DNA of 64,000 nucleotides from Parus major (GCF_001522545.3 NC_031779.1:2378464-2442463), one strand, 5' to 3'. Positions 38,101-52,900 are shown, counted from the first letter of the stretch. The notes: a model not told the origin generated them from the letters alone. Translations and numbers: made by a program.

Positions 38101-39379
38101 CTGAGAAAACTTCATCTGTTCTCGGTTTTTGTGTTTCCTGATAGCTCCAGATCTAACTTCCCTTGGCAATAGCTGCACACACTCCTTGAACACCTTCTAA
38201 AAAGCAAATTCCACAGAAGATGCTCCATAATTGAGTGAGACTTTTTCTCAACCATCATCCTATTCCTGTGACTTCCATTTTGCCTGTATTTGTTCCTCCA
38301 CAGAATATTAAGAGCTGCACAAGGATCCTCAAATCAAACTCTTCAGTGCATGGCCCATACAGTGTACAAACCACAACCTCGGTGTTATTAGCACCATGCT
38401 GTAATCAACAGGGCTGATGATCTCAGGGCTTTTGTCCTCCTGTTCCTGCCACAGACTACAGGCAAGGCCTTCAGTTGGGCAATCCACAGCAAAGGCTGTT
38501 TGAGGACTAATTACAGCTCGCTGTCCCTTGTTTCAGTGCAGTACTTTTTGCCATGGAAAGGGAGACAAAAAAGGGGTAAGTTTTTGTAACCAGCACATCA
38601 CCACCTCGGCCAGCTGTGCTTGGAGCTTCACTGGTCGAGTCTGGGTCACACTCCCCAGTACAACCCTGCAGCCAAGGAAGACCATTTTTATGTCTGGATA
38701 CATGGACTGGTGCTGGTGGTAGCCAAGCAGGTTTGTGTTTGGGTAGCTCTTACGTGGCAATAGGGACACTGCCCTCTCACAAGGCAATAATTTCAGTCCC
38801 AACAAGGAAACTGGGTAATTACAGAGAAAAGCAGCAGGCACTTCAATCATTCCTACTGTGTCAGGTCTTTTAAAAGAAATGATGGGATAATGAATGCCTT
38901 GACTCACTTTCAAAGCACCTGGCAGGACAGACAGGAGGAAGCAACAAGGTTAGGAGGGCTCCATCATCCTTCCTGGTTCCTGGGGACTGACCCTAGAGGG
39001 TGGGAGATCTGGGACAGGATGGTGTGATCATAGGATGGCATAAAAATAGCAATACAGTCACATGAGTTCTATTGCTATAGATGTCTCCAGTTCAAGAGCA
39101 AAGCATCTGACTTTATTCTGGTTGATCTTGTTCATTCTGTATTTTAGTTGTGGCCCTTCTTTACCATTTTCCCTTTTATATAACATCAGAAAAGCATTAA
39201 CTCATGACTTTATTTCATTCCACTGACATAACTGCTTAAATATCCTTCCTGATGTTTTGACATATACCACTTAGACAGAAATTTAGAAATTTAAACCATG
39301 GAAGCTGTAGGACGTTTTAAAAAATTAGAAAATATGTGGACAATTCTTCTGTTATTTTAACAATATGAAGACTCAACAC

Positions 39380-40095
39380 TTTTGTAAGTCCACCAGCAAA
39401 TGCAGGGAAATATGTGCTTACCTGGCACAAATATTAAACTGAGCACATAGATTTTTAGAGTCACACATTTACTACACACCCTGCACACATACTGTAACCC
39501 CCACATCCACAAAAACACATTTACAGCACATAAGGCAGGCACAGATTATTTTCACTGCAAAGCACCTTTTTCTATAGGCAACAGGAGCATGTGTACCAAG
39601 GGAGCACAGATACACTGAACATGCAGACAAAACATCCATTCATTCCATGTAACAAAGATTTATGTCTACCAAATGAAGAATTGCACCTGTATATGCATTT
39701 GGAATAAATTTGACATTAGCAAATGCACAATTGCTGTGAAAGGAAATAATACATCTGATGCACTCAAAAAAACACCCTTAATTGTTTAGCCCAGAAAACA
39801 GGAAAAGAGAACAATCAAATGAAATGCCACACACACAGGCACTGTATGTGCACAGAATGTACACTGGAGAAAGCACACCATCATAAACAAACACAGTATT
39901 CCCAGAAGACTTCTCCATACACTTACATTGTGCTCAAATGCACACAGGCAGATCCTTAACCATACACTCGCCTGCACAAATATGTATCAGAAGAACAAAA
40001 GCCTGTTACACATAATAAGGAGTCAAAAATGCACACTTTAGAAATGAGGAACACACGACACAAACACCCAACTCATGCATGTAAAGTGTTATGTA
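39380..40095. repeat. Degenerate CA-rich (TG-rich on minus strand) tract
   Basis: Over about 700 bases the plus strand carries dozens of scattered ACAC, GCACAC, TACACT and CACATTT words with little G; the minus strand reads as TGTG-rich. There is no fixed period that I can make out by eye. Unlike a plain (CA)n microsatellite, the words are spread tens of bases apart, which suggests a decayed minisatellite or a compositionally selected tract. Two short open frames on the minus strand here are rich in Cys, Val and Leu only because of the TGT/GTG/CTG composition. Confidence 0.55.
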
Positions 40096-43000
40096 TGTGC
40101 TCCACAGAAAATAATTCCTAAGTCTCAAATGCAGGCTGCAGTTAATAATTCTAAGGCACTGGGGGCTTCATTTCACTCTGCAGTTCAGAGCACAGCACAC
40201 AGAGCAGTGGGGCTGAGATCATAGCTAGCCCCACATGCTCAATGCCTACAGTTCATGTGCAGAATTTAATCTTCTCCCAGAGTAAGCACCTTCACTGCTG
40301 TTGTAATTCCCCAGAGCCATCTTAGAACTATATAAGCTACTGTGTCTGGACTGCCCTGTTGCAGCCAAAATCCATTTGGAGATTCAATGGTAATTCTCCC
40401 TTTTTTTTCCTCTGTCCAGGAGACCCAAGAATTCAATTTTATGGAGGGTAAACTACTGCAACCCTCACATGGGCATCTCAATTAGCCCTGTGCCCTCTTA
40501 CCTTACTACCTCTACAGCTGCAGTGGAGGGCAGCCACTGGTTCCACTACAGCGTCAGCCACAGCCTGAGCAACAAAGCAGCTGTTGGAGGTGGAGGATAA
40601 AGGCATTTTACTCCCTTTTATTGCCCAGATAAGACCTCTGATAATTTTACAGTCAGACTATCGAGTACCTAAACAGAAACAAATGCACCTAATCAAACGC
40701 ATCAGTGGGCAATGCCAGAGCAGCCAGCCAGGCGTGACTCCAGCATAAATCAAAAGCAGGAGGCAGAACACTCTGCTGCCTGCCTGAGGCCTACAGACAG
40801 CCTTCCACTTCAGAGAGGTTTGCATACAGACAAAACACTCCTGTTCCACAGTTTCTGCCCACTACAGGCTAAATGGGAAATCCCAGTGACCCACTGAGAG
40901 AGATTCTGGCTTGTAGCTTGAACACCAGACTCAGCTTCAGCTGCTCCACATTCCAAACCTATTCCAGCCATGGACCCACAAAGAAATCCTGAGGAAGATG
41001 ATTCATTACATCTATTGAGCATTGTTTACAAGTACCCAACCTAACCCCATCATAGAAGCTTAGAAAGAGAAAGGCACATCCACAGCATGTTTGCTTCTGC
41101 TTCCAGAAACGTACATTTCTTTCTGATGTGATGAAATCTAGACTTGTTTAGATACAGCTGTCCATATTCAGTGAAACTAAATGCCTTCAACATATCTCCT
41201 TTGGTCCTTTGTCAGGGAAATGGAAATCAGCACATCTCTACCAAAAGTTGCAGTCTCTCTAAATGCTACAAACTCCCACATGGAGAAGGATCTGGTCCTG
41301 CTATGGCAGCCCAGCCTGATGGCACAGCCACAGAAAGACAGACATAACCTGGGGTCTGCCTTGTCCCTCCTGAACAACTCTGACCAAGCAAAAGTTGTGG
41401 AAACCCAGAAAAATGGGGAGTATCTTTTTCTCCAAGTGCTCTATGTGGTAAGCAGAACAAACCAAAAGAAAAACAAAACAAATCAGGAGAGACTAATGAA
41501 TAAAAATAACAGACTCTCTGCTTTTCTCCTTGTAATTTCCCCACCCCAGACAGCTGTAATGTGGAAAGTATTGAAATTTAAATCACACCTCAGCCTAACC
41601 TCAGCTGACAGGCTGCCAATGCAATAATCTCAGCCTGGCTATCTTCTCTCAGGGAGAACGACAAACCAACTAAAGCAAAGTGATAAATTTTCAATTTTAT
41701 TTTAAAATATACCAGATGGGAGATTTTATTGGAGTCATAAATATGTCAAAAGCAATGTTGGCATATGATTGGAGATTGCCCCCACCAAGGGAGCAGCTCT
41801 CCTTGTTTAGAAGTGCCATCAGATTCTTAATAAGAACCCCAGTTACACTGCAGCAAAATAGTCCCTATATTAAGCCAATTGAATGTCTATTTGCCAGACG
41901 TCTTTTCTCTCTTCTCTGCCAGCTCCAGCTTCTTAAAAAGGAGAAATGAGGGTGCTCAGGTCAGACCTAAGCATCACCAGTTTGAGGTCTCATTTTGTTG
42001 TTGGAAAATGGCTGAAAAGTATTTGATTTCTCACCAGTATTTGAAAACAGAATTTCATGTCAGTCAATGAAGCTTCCTTTGATTTCTTAGAATCCCAACC
42101 AGCAGGTGTCAACCAAGTTCAGCCTCAGATTTAAAGCAAATCGAATTCAAGCCCTTAATCCTAGCCATGGGTCAACCTCAAATTACGGAAATAGCGCTTG
42201 GCCTCAGTCCCAAAATTTCATGTGAGCTAAAACCAGTTCTAAATCCCACCAGCCACTTCCAGAAATATGAGCTGCCTTTTGTAGCCTCTGCACCTCTCCT
42301 CCTTCTACCACTGGTGCTGTGACAGATCACAGTAGTCTAACAGGAAGAAGTCTGATATTTATGCCTTTTCATCATTTCAAAGGTTTTACAGACTGGCTCT
42401 ACCAGCTATGTCTCTGAGCATGATTCTCTCCTTCCAGCTTACCCAGAAAATTCTCATATTCTTATACCAATACATTCAAATCAATCAACTCCACCACCAC
42501 TGATTCCCATTACCACAGAATCTGGCTCACTGAAACTCTGACACTGAGAATTTAATGCAAAAAGCAAGTGAAAAATAACAATAATCTGTCATTTTATGTT
42601 TTTTCATATAAATGCTTCGCAGATTTAATCTTTTAGCCACAAAACTGTAAAAAGGGGATAGTGAATTAGTAAGAGAACCAATAAAATAAACATAAAATAT
42701 TACAAAATAATATCCTGCAGTTATAATGAATCTAACAGTAACAGCACCACAGAGGGCAAGGCGAGAAGGGAACATAACCAAAAAGTGACATAACTTTGCA
42801 TAGGTTAGAGGTCTGTGGTCTTTTTAGACATTACTTATTCCTCACAGTCAAAGGAGTGTTAGATGCTCTTTCAGTATTCTCTCTAACAGATTGATCATTT
42901 GCTGTAGAAGGCTTTCAAAAAACTTTGTGAACATAAAACACCATCAGGTACATTTATCACAAAATATCATCCTCCTACCCACAGCCTCCAGTCCTGGACA

Positions 43001-45343
43001 TGCCATTCATTGGTCTTGAAGCAGCAGATGCATCAAGACAAGCTGAAGCTTTTAGCAGCTTTTTAATCTGAAGGAGCAGATTGAAATAGAAGACTCATAC
43101 CCATCAGTCTTAGGCTTAAAATATTTTGACTTAATGTTCTACACAGTGAGGCTGGCATTCCTCTGGCTTCTGCAGTGTTTTCAATAGGGACTTGTACAAT
43201 TTATCATTGATTGGCACAAGGTCAGGGAAATCTGGCAAAGTACAAAACAGCTGGGAAAGAATTTAGCTTGCATTGTAATGCTTTTGACAAAACAGAAATC
43301 CATGGTAGGGACATGAAAGAGAATGGCCTGGCCCTACTCTTCCACCCTCAGGAAGAATCACTGAGAAAGCAGAATTGGCCAGCTCCAATCACATTTGAAA
43401 CTATCATTTCCCAAAATTCTGTCCAACGAGCACTGATAATGATGGAAGAGCACGGACAAAGCTGAATTCAGGAACACTGCTGCCTTCACAGGTTAAAAGG
43501 TCTGCAAGGCCATTTCCATTACAGAACTCATGAAACTATTTGGGGCAGTAATGCCTCTCAGGGTGCTCTAATGGGCTGATGCACAATAGTACAGCCAAGC
43601 TGTAAGTCCTCCAGGACAAAGATTGCAGCTGACTATACGTCTGTGCAATATTTAGCACAATTGAGCTTCAGCTCTAATAGCAGCCTCTGTTACCGTGCTA
43701 CAACAATGGGCAGTGATAACTTAGATAATAAAAATAACATAATGCATCAGGAGTATCTATGGCATAATTACAAGGTTTATTCAAAGCACCTAATCAAATT
43801 GTTCAGCAACTTAGCATAAACACGGACATAGAGGCAGATACTCCTAGATTAAGGAGCAAATTATGATTAGCACAGGTATAATTGCCTTGGATCTCTCTAC
43901 ACTTTCCGTCAGGCCAAGGACTGACTAATAGCATGTTCAGGCAAGCACATATTTCTCCTTGTGGAAGATAAGCCCCAAACACTTGTTTAAGAGCAGTCTG
44001 AAAATGCAGGGATCCGTGAGTACTGCACCTCTGAGCCAAGGAGGAACCGACCTTAGGCAGCTTGGTTACCTTCAGACTTACTTAAGATGTCTTTAGGGCA
44101 TTCTCTAGTTAAGATGGTACACTAGTAAAATCTATTTAATTATTTGAATAAATTTTACTATTTAATAAATCACTTAACAAAGGAGTGAACTTGTTTAGGT
44201 TTTGACTGGTTAACCTACCTGGCAAACAGGTAATATCCAGGCAAGTAGGAATGTTACTTCATCATGTTACTCAGTTCCCAGCCCTTCCAGTAATGGACAA
44301 GCCTGCTGTCTCACTAGAAAGCTGTCCCATTAAATCATTGCAGCACACAGTAACTACAAAGGCCCCAGAAGATTTTACTGTACTCTCACATTTGGCAGCT
44401 GCATGACATCAGTCCATAGAGAAGACCCTAATATAATCTCAAGAATATAAAATACTGACAGCCAACATCACAGGTTCCCACCTAGCACAGGACATTCTCC
44501 TTTCCAACACACCACTGAACACCCCTCCAGTGCTGGCAGATGTCACACAAACTCATTTGTGCTCCTGCTTTGTGTCTGTTCACCTTCAGGAAAAAACCAA
44601 GCATCAGCTGACATGTAGAGCTGGAGGCCTGAAAACACACAGCCACCTTTAAATGAAGCAGCAGCACCAGGAACGACCCACAGGGCTGGGGAATCAGTGA
44701 TGAAACCATCTGCAACAAGGTCAGCTCCTGTAGACCTGCCAGGACCCCTCCTTTTTGTTTCCCTGATCCTCTTCCTGTCCTGGCATCACACCAGGACCTG
44801 GACACATGAGCAGATACAGGCTTCCCTTTAATGCAGCAGCTACCTTATAAATTACATAACAAATTAAAACTACTTTATGACAGTGATAACACCATCATCT
44901 GTAGTGTTCATGGGTTAATAAATTGTGCCCATGAATGAATATGTGCTGACTCACTAACTAAGCTGCAAATGAGAGCTGTTCATCTCCTCTGCAGTACCCT
45001 GAAAACCAGTGTCCCTCCTCTGCCAGGGAATTCATTTTCCCTGCTTCGGAGAGGAGGGGAGGGAATTACTTCCTCTTGCTGGCTTCCCGCATTAGTAAAG
45101 CCCTGGAGGTTATTTAAATGGGAACTTCAAAGGAGGTGTATGATCGGCTGTTTACTGCTGGAGGAGGCTCATTTTACACTCAGATTTAAAAGCCTCTCTG
45201 ACTCAGAGGCAAACAGCATCACTTACAGCCTTCCAGTCTCTCAGATACAGGCAGCTCAGGTGCAGGGGACCAGCAGGAAGGGGACCGACAGAGAAAGGAT
45301 TTTTTTTTTTTAAATGTTGGACAGGAAGGATTTTCAGGCTCGG

Positions 45344-45373
45344 TAGGGAATGATAGGGAATGATAGGGAATGG
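45344..45373. repeat. Three tandem copies of a 10-base unit (TAGGGAATGA)
   Basis: TAGGGAATGA is repeated at 45344, 45354 and 45364, the last copy ending in GG instead of GA. The unit lies 34 bases after an 11-base T run that starts at 45301. A short minisatellite seed. Confidence 0.95.
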
Positions 45374-47407
45374 TTCTCCATGAATAGAGAGCCTAAACAC
45401 TCCAAATGAGGAGTAAGAGGCTGTTCAGTCTTTAAGACAGGAAGGGAAGGGAATTATGAAAAGTGGTTCTGAAGCACACAGACAGTTACAGAGGGAAGAA
45501 AATCAGAGATTCTCATGTGCTGAGCCTCCTGCACACTTACCCACCACGTCTTTTCATCAGGTCTTGAGGCTACTGTGTATGAGCTGCAATTCGTTCCTTC
45601 CATCACCGTTCCTGAGGATGGCTGGGGATCAGGCAGTGACTTACCTTGGGAAGCCTTATTAACCAGATTCACTAATACAGAAGGAAGATTAAAAAAAACC
45701 CTGCTCCTGGCACTTGGAGTGGAAGCTGCATTTGTGATGTGCCTTTGTTCTCCTAAGCACTGATTTCTCAGTCTGACATTAGGATGGATTTGGAAGGGAG
45801 ATGAGGTTTAGAGATAAGGTAATTCCCCCACCACCAGATGAGATGCTCCAGCCAGCACAATGAGCAGTCCATGCCTTATCAAGGCAGCTTTTCACAGTTC
45901 CACTTAGCTTTGGCCACTGAGAACCTACCACACATGTGAAATTTAATTGGTTAATTTTAATCATGTTTGGAAGTGTGGAGTTTGGGATTTTATTCCTGGG
46001 AGCAGAGAAAATCTCACCTCCATCTGTTTAAGCAACCAAGCACATGGAAAAAGCAGACAAGATCAAAGAAACCACCTCCCTGGAGAGCCTGTAAGTAGAA
46101 TTTGTAAATACAGGAGCTTCTGCAGTTGGGCATATGGACTTGCCCTAAAACTCATGCTGGTCACCACAGAACTATGAATTTTCAACTAAATCTATGCTTT
46201 TTTTTTTTTCCCCCTCCCCATGGGCATAACTAAAATGGAATCTTCTGAGAAAAAGCCATTTTGACAAATTTTCTGACACATTCTCCCTAATACTGCCTAC
46301 AGCAGGAAGCAGCAAGATTAGCATGGTAGAAATATCACCTTGTGGGAGAAATAAGCTCCAGGTAATGCCAGCACTTACATATGGTTGACTATAACTGCTC
46401 CAAGCATATTTCAACTTCTGTCTCCATCAGGCTGAGAAATTATTGCATATATATTCATCTGATACAAAGAAAGTGAGCCCTTGGAAGGATTTTTTTTTCT
46501 TCTCTGAAAAATAAAAAAGAGTTGCTTTAATTAGAATCTACTAGCTAAAAACCTGTTTTTGGAGTAGTTGCCTCCATTTTGTTCCATTAGCCACCATATG
46601 AAGCTGGGAAAAAACTTGATATGTAGTTGATAAAGAAATGTGAATGAGAACAAAATAACAAAACCCACAGCCTGGAAGTAATCAAGCACCCAAGAGTATT
46701 GAGAAATGCATCCCCTTATTTATGTATTTCACTCCTCTTCCTGTGATCGCAATGCACAGGAAAGCAGAGGAGTGAGAGCCGTAGATAACGGGCTCAGGTC
46801 ATGAACCACAGGTGTGTCTCTGCAAGCACTGCTGAAAGCCCATCCCAGCTGATCCCTGCAGCTCCCAACACCACTCCAAATGCCCCACAGGTATGTGACA
46901 GATGTGTTTGCTCTCCCCTAACTTCACCAAGAACTTTCTGTGCTGAGAGCTCTGCCTGGACTGCTTTAGTCTCTTGAGGCAAAACTGTATTCCTGTGTTC
47001 CACCTGTACCTCCACCAAGGTATCCAAGAGTGCACAGATCAAACTTTTGCTCAAGTTTTAGATTATTCAAGCTTGCATGTGACAATGGCTGTGACTTCCA
47101 AGTGTTCTGAAAGAAACTACCTGGAGGGCATGGACATGTTAAACAAGGGAGAGTTTTTGCAAAAACTTTCTGTCAGTTTATTCAGACAGATGGGAAGACT
47201 GTCCTCTGTGAAAGGCCCTGTTCTAGGAGCTCAGAGATGAAAAACAAAATGTAAATTCAACAAGTGAATATTCATAAGATGAAAACTTCACAAGACTATT
47301 TTATATATAGAAGCCTTTGCTTGAGAACATACCTCCCAACACCAGCCATTTAAACTAATGAACCATCCAGACTGACACTACCTCTGAACCTTCTCATCAT
47401 ACCAGCT

Positions 47408-47433
47408 CAGCAAATTATGTCAGCAAATTATGT
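47408..47433. repeat. Perfect tandem duplication of 13 bases (CAGCAAATTATGT)
   Basis: Copies at 47408-47420 and 47421-47433 with no spacer. Probably replication slippage. Confidence 0.9.
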
Positions 47434-48365
47434 CTCTTGGGAGATCTGGAGTTGACAGGAACCTTTCCCTATAGGGCAGCAACCTAGCCAGCTCTAGTAA
47501 ATCTAGTAATCTACCAGTAAAGCCCAAATCTGATCTGTTCTCTTCTTCAAACATCAGACTGGGATAATAAAACAAGATTTCTTTAGCTGAAGCAGGGTTC
47601 AGTGTTCTTCCCTTCCCAGTCAAACCCCTTGGGTCAGCCTGTCATTTGTTCTAAATCTCAAAAGAAACTCAGAAAAAATACATTTCATACTGACTCAAGT
47701 GAGGAACAAGACTGAAATTCAGGAGAAATTAAGTAGCCCATGAAGAGAAAATATAGATTGTGGAGAGTGGTGAATTTAGGACCCTGGGAAACGAATTTTT
47801 AGCAATGGTTATTATTTACTATGCACAGTCTTGTCTGTAGACATCAAACCCAGACAGTGCTCATTAGTATGCCATATAAACAGCTTTTAAACTGACACAG
47901 TTAAATTATGTAAGGCTATATGGCCACTGATTTTTATATTGGATAATTTTATTAATGTATCCACACCAAAATGAAGAATTTTGACATAAATGTATGTCTA
48001 GGCAGACTACATCCTTATGGTTAAAGATGGTGTAAAATCACATTTCCATTATATTGGTAATTTCTGGCAAAGAAAACAAGCCCAGGCAGGAGGTTATTTC
48101 TGGCTACTGCACTCAGTCATGTCATTCATTTTCTCTTATCCATTATTCTTTCCTGATACATTTTCTGACTACTCTGTCATGCAAACAAAACAGGACTGTG
48201 TTCACAAGGCTACACAAGACCTTTGCTACCTCCTTGTATGGATACCAGTTCTACTTGTGTTCTTAAAGGTCAGAGCTTGAGAAAGAATAATGAAAATAAG
48301 ATTCAACTGCAAGATTTGCACTATTTCAGCCAGTACAACTCAAGCAGAAAAAAAATATCACAAGT

Positions 48366-48425
48366 TATTTATTATTATTATTATTATTATATATTATTAT
48401 TAGATTTATTATTATCACAATAATA
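48366..48425. repeat. (TTA)n microsatellite
   Basis: An almost pure run of TTA/ATT trinucleotides of about 60 bases, interrupted near its middle by ATAT and by a GATT variant. The units do not code for anything here. Confidence 0.95.
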
Positions 48426-51400
48426 ACTAAAAAGCCAACAAGAAATTACTATTTCCAACCCCAAATCCTTTTAATCATGTCCAAAACTATTAGTGGAGGT
48501 AGATGAATTAACAGAACAAAGCCTATAGATTCCTATTCAGGTCACAGTGGTAGTTCTGGACACATAGGCTTAGACACAGCCCCTTTTACAGGCAGCTCTG
48601 TCTAAAAGGATGATGTTTTCTCTTTTCATTTGCACAATGAAGAACTGAAGCAGACCAAAAACATCCCACTGCCCAAGAACTTTGTCTCCATCAGTTCTTT
48701 TAACATCATTATCAATGAACTGAGTATTTCTCACTAATTTGATGACTGGACCATGATGCAGAAATAGAATCTGTCACACAGAGCCTGGAAAACCAACCCA
48801 GATCCTCTGGATCCAGGCTTAGCCCTCCCACCCCACCCTGAAAACACCTTCATTGCATTTGCCCATGGTGGTGAAATACTGGATTGAGAGAAATTGCTAG
48901 TGGAGAACTTGGGAATCCAACTGAAATTTCCTATCATAAAGAAAAAGTAGCAGCAGTGACAGAAGGCAACAGAAGTGTTTCTTTAAGTGACAGGACTGAC
49001 ATTTTGGTGATGTGAAGCCCTCTCACTGCTAGGTTTTCAAGTGCTGATATTTCATCATCAAATTGGAACTCAGCTAGTAAGTAGAGAAACTCAGCAGAGA
49101 AACAGTGACCCCATTATACGTGAAAGAGCACTGCTATTTTAGCTGAAGAAACATATGCTTTGTCAGCCTGGTAATAGATTGCAGGAGTTCCTCTTGGACT
49201 TTCTTTAGGAAGAACCCCCACGCAGATTCCTCTGTGAAGCTGCAGGATTACAGACACTGGATGAGTCTAGGAAAAGCTGGAGACACAGTTTCAGCTTCCA
49301 TATGGACTGATAATCCATAACCACATATATAACTGCTGAAGACTGCAGATGAAATCCTGGCTCCAGCAAAGTCAATAATTAAATTTTCATTAATTTCATG
49401 GGGGCCAAAAACTTTCCACTAAAGCTTTGGCTTTAGAAAACAGTTGATCTAATTGTGAAGTGTTTCCTACTAGAAAAATATATCAAAACCACATGACAAC
49501 AAACTGAACTGAGACAAACCAACCTGATATTTCCTATTAGTTCAGGCTAAAGTTATGCTTCAGAAGAATTTGATGGTTACTGCAGTCTGCTCTCCAAAAC
49601 ACCAGGCACGAGTGACATCGTGTCTCTCATTCACACTAAACACATACTGCCCAGTAACTTAACATCCAAATGCTTACTAATGTTCATGAAACTGTTGTCT
49701 GTGCTTTTATCACATATGAGTTGTAAGACCACCTGTGTAAGAGGACTGAACAATTGAGCTTTGTGTCCCAAGGCATCAGTGCTGATCTATACCATCCTCC
49801 CTCACAAAACAGCCACATCTGACAGAAGCCTTTATAAAAGTCTGTCATCCTGCACAGTTTGTCCACTTTAAGATGATTTTTTATCTTTGTCTTTGATTTT
49901 TCCTCTTTGTTCTGTTAGTGCTTCAGCATTAGAGGAACCCATTTCTTTAACATTATAAATGTCTTGGACTATAATTCACTCTAAGTTCTGCTGCAGTATC
50001 ACTGAACTCAACTACCAAACAGCCTCATTTGTAAAATCTGACTTCAGAATCCATTATTCTTAAGCTTGCCTTTACTGCCAAGAACATTTGACACAGACTT
50101 GGGAACAGACCAAATGCAGTGCCTGTGGATCTATTTCCTCAGAATGGGAGGTAAAAGAGATAACCCTCAAACTCAAAGCAGGACTACCAGGAATATACAT
50201 GCAAGAGATGTGATGAAGAAAACAGAAACACCAGAGTAAGGCAAGCGTGTCCAGGCATCATTGCCAAGCTCAGCAGGTACAGTACAGAGCATACCTTCAC
50301 TTCATCTGGCTTCAAATTGCTCCTTTCGCAGGCAATAAAATTACTGCAGAAATCCCAGGGAATAAACTGAGTTAACACCCCATTAAATACAACAGACTTC
50401 CAATCTAAGGTAAGGACGTGCCCAGATTAAGCTACCCCTGTACAAACTGGCCCATGGGTGACATACATCACTTCTACTGACTTATGCTCTGCAAGAAAGA
50501 AAGAAAAGAAAAAGCTGAGATGCATTTCTACAAGGTAGGAAAGGATTTGTTCTTTGAAGCATGCTTAAACAGCACAATGTGCTCTTCCATAAACATTCTT
50601 TCTACAGTTGAACACACACCCCAAGGGAGAAAGCCTGGAATTTGTTATTTTACATATTTTCTTTTATCAGTAATGTGATCTTGCCCCTCATGCCCCACCC
50701 CCAGATTAAGCAGCCTTGATTTTATCCCTTCAGTTTGTTTTGTCAGTATCAGGCTTGGAAACTGGTACCAAAGAGAAGAGCACTGTTGCTGGGTTGATTT
50801 GTTGTCCCCATTTCTCAAAAGATAAGATAATTTAAAATACTTATTTCCATAATTTTGCCTTTTCTTAATACTTCAGTTGCAGTAGTTGTGAGCCCCTTCT
50901 AAATCCACTGGATAGTGACATTCCAGTGACATTCATAAAAAAGACTTTATAGGAAAAATCTTTCTTGGTGGAGCCACCTAAGTAAATTTTAGCTGGTTTT
51001 AAGCTGAAACAGCTCAGCACAAAGGAAGAGGACAAGAGAGGGGAAAAAAAGGAGGACAGGAAGACATACAGATAAGGGTAACAGCATGAAACCAGGAGCT
51101 ATATTTTGATTGTCATGTATTTACTGACAGCCCTAGGTGCTGAAAAGGAGATAATTCTCTACAGTCTCTGCTCTCACATCAATTCAGTGTGCAGTTTCAT
51201 GAAACTGGGAGCCAAAATGCAAGCAGGATACCCCCCAGAAGGGAGCTCCTGCTTCTCTTCCTCTCCCTCCTGAAGCTCTTGCTCACTTCACAAAAACCCT
51301 ACTGCTTGCCAGACTTCTACAGGAGCTAAGCCAGTTCACAAAATACAGAAAACTTTCTACAACCACCAAAAACTGTGTAGTTTTTTAGTATCTGGATGCA

Positions 51401-52900
51401 CTAGTGAAGCTCAGGGTTGGGCAGGGGTTCTCCTGGCTGGAGTAAGACCATGGAGAAGCAGCTCCCTCCTTGCTGTACACCTGAGAGCTGGTGGGGCTGA
51501 TGAAGTGTGAAGCTGCTGCAGGCTTCAAGAACAAAAATCAGCTCTGCAAAGACATGGTACTGTGTAAATACCAACAGCTGCAAAGCTTCCATTCAATGGA
51601 TTTATGTATTCACAGCTCCTGCTAGCTCCAAGTCAGCCGTGCTGATTTTGCCAACACACAGAGACAGCTTTAGCCAACCAGAAATCTTTATCACAGCCAC
51701 TCCTTGCTGTCAGAACAATGACCTTAAAGACAAGCTAACTCAGGTCATGTTTTCTATGCTGCTGTCTGTAACATGGCAATACTTGCTGAACCACTTCCAC
51801 CCTGACCAGCTCTCAAAAAGTGGTAGGAAAAGAACAGTGTAGCTGTATGAAACAAAGATAAGAATCTATTAAAAAAACCAAGAGATACCAAAACCCTAAG
51901 ATACTGCCATCTGCCTAGAACAAAACCAGGGAATTGACTTAAATTTTCAAATGCAGGAGCTCTGGCTCTGCCTTTCACTTCCAAGCTCTCTCATTCTCAT
52001 TCCAAGATATCAAGATGGATCATCAGAAGGCCGCTGCTCCCCCCTCCAGGAGGAAACTGCTTAAGTGGATAGAGATTTCAGATATCTGGAAATGCACATT
52101 TACCACTTAACTGTGAAGTCCTCAAACTAGGGTGCAGCTGGAATTTCATTTTCACATTTTCTACTTTTCCTCCTCAAAAGCACTTCAAGAATGTATAGAA
52201 TTTGCAGGTCTGAATTCAAACTTACTGATGCTGAAAACTCACCCATTTCTGTTCTGGTAGTAAGTGAACATTAACCTCAAGGAATAAAGGGAAATTCTAT
52301 TCTTGTATCCTCTTCTTCTGTCCTTATCCTACAAAGTTCCTCCACAGATTTTTAATGGGGTGAAGATAGAAGGCAATTCTTGCCACCTTCATCACGAAAA
52401 AAAAAAAAGGATTGTAAACAGAATTTATCTCTGTACATTTACATATGCCTGAGCCACTCATCATTAATACCAGTAAGCAAAAGGAAATTTAAACCCTTCC
52501 TCCTGCACATCAAGCTCATACATGTGCCTGAAAGCCACATACCACTATATAGCAATTATTCCTTTTACAGGAGCAGATGCTTTGCTTGGGTAAAAGCAAT
52601 TTAAGAGAACTGAAATCTTTGGATGACAATGTCAACACTCTCCATAACCAGTCATTAAACACAAAGAATGCAGCCTGTGTTGTGCTGCATGTACAACATG
52701 CATCCTAAAAGCACCACAGTCCTTTCCGGGAAGGGCGTTAGATTAATTTTCCAGAGCTTTTCACTCTCCTGGACTCTGCCATCCTGCTGTATTTTTGATA
52801 AATTTCCTGCTAATCTGCCCCAGCCCAAACAGTTTACTTCTCTTCCTCCAATATTCAAGACACAAAACCAGCATAGACAGGAATTTGAAGTGTTATTGAG

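Larger units (their letters stand above)
29251..39379. other. Intergenic, no gene seen
   Basis: Unique non-coding sequence with the second CR1 fragment, the possible MIR fragment and the CpG patch described separately. A pyrimidine-rich stretch at about 36205-36305 includes CTATTCCTTTCTCAG, which resembles a splice acceptor on the plus strand, but nothing that follows looks like a coding exon. Confidence 0.55.
40096..52900. other. Intergenic, no gene seen
   Basis: The longest open frame (41181-41627, plus, 148 codons) has no domain I recognise and biased low-complexity Asn/Lys content near its end. Simple repeats at 45344, 47408 and 48366 are listed separately. AT-rich patches occur at about 42540-42730 and 44110-44180. 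No mobile element recognised. Confidence 0.55.

Noticed and set aside
41181..41627. Open frame of 148 codons on the plus strand
   Set aside because: Low-complexity Asn/Lys-rich stretch and no family resemblance; overlapped by an open frame on the other strand.
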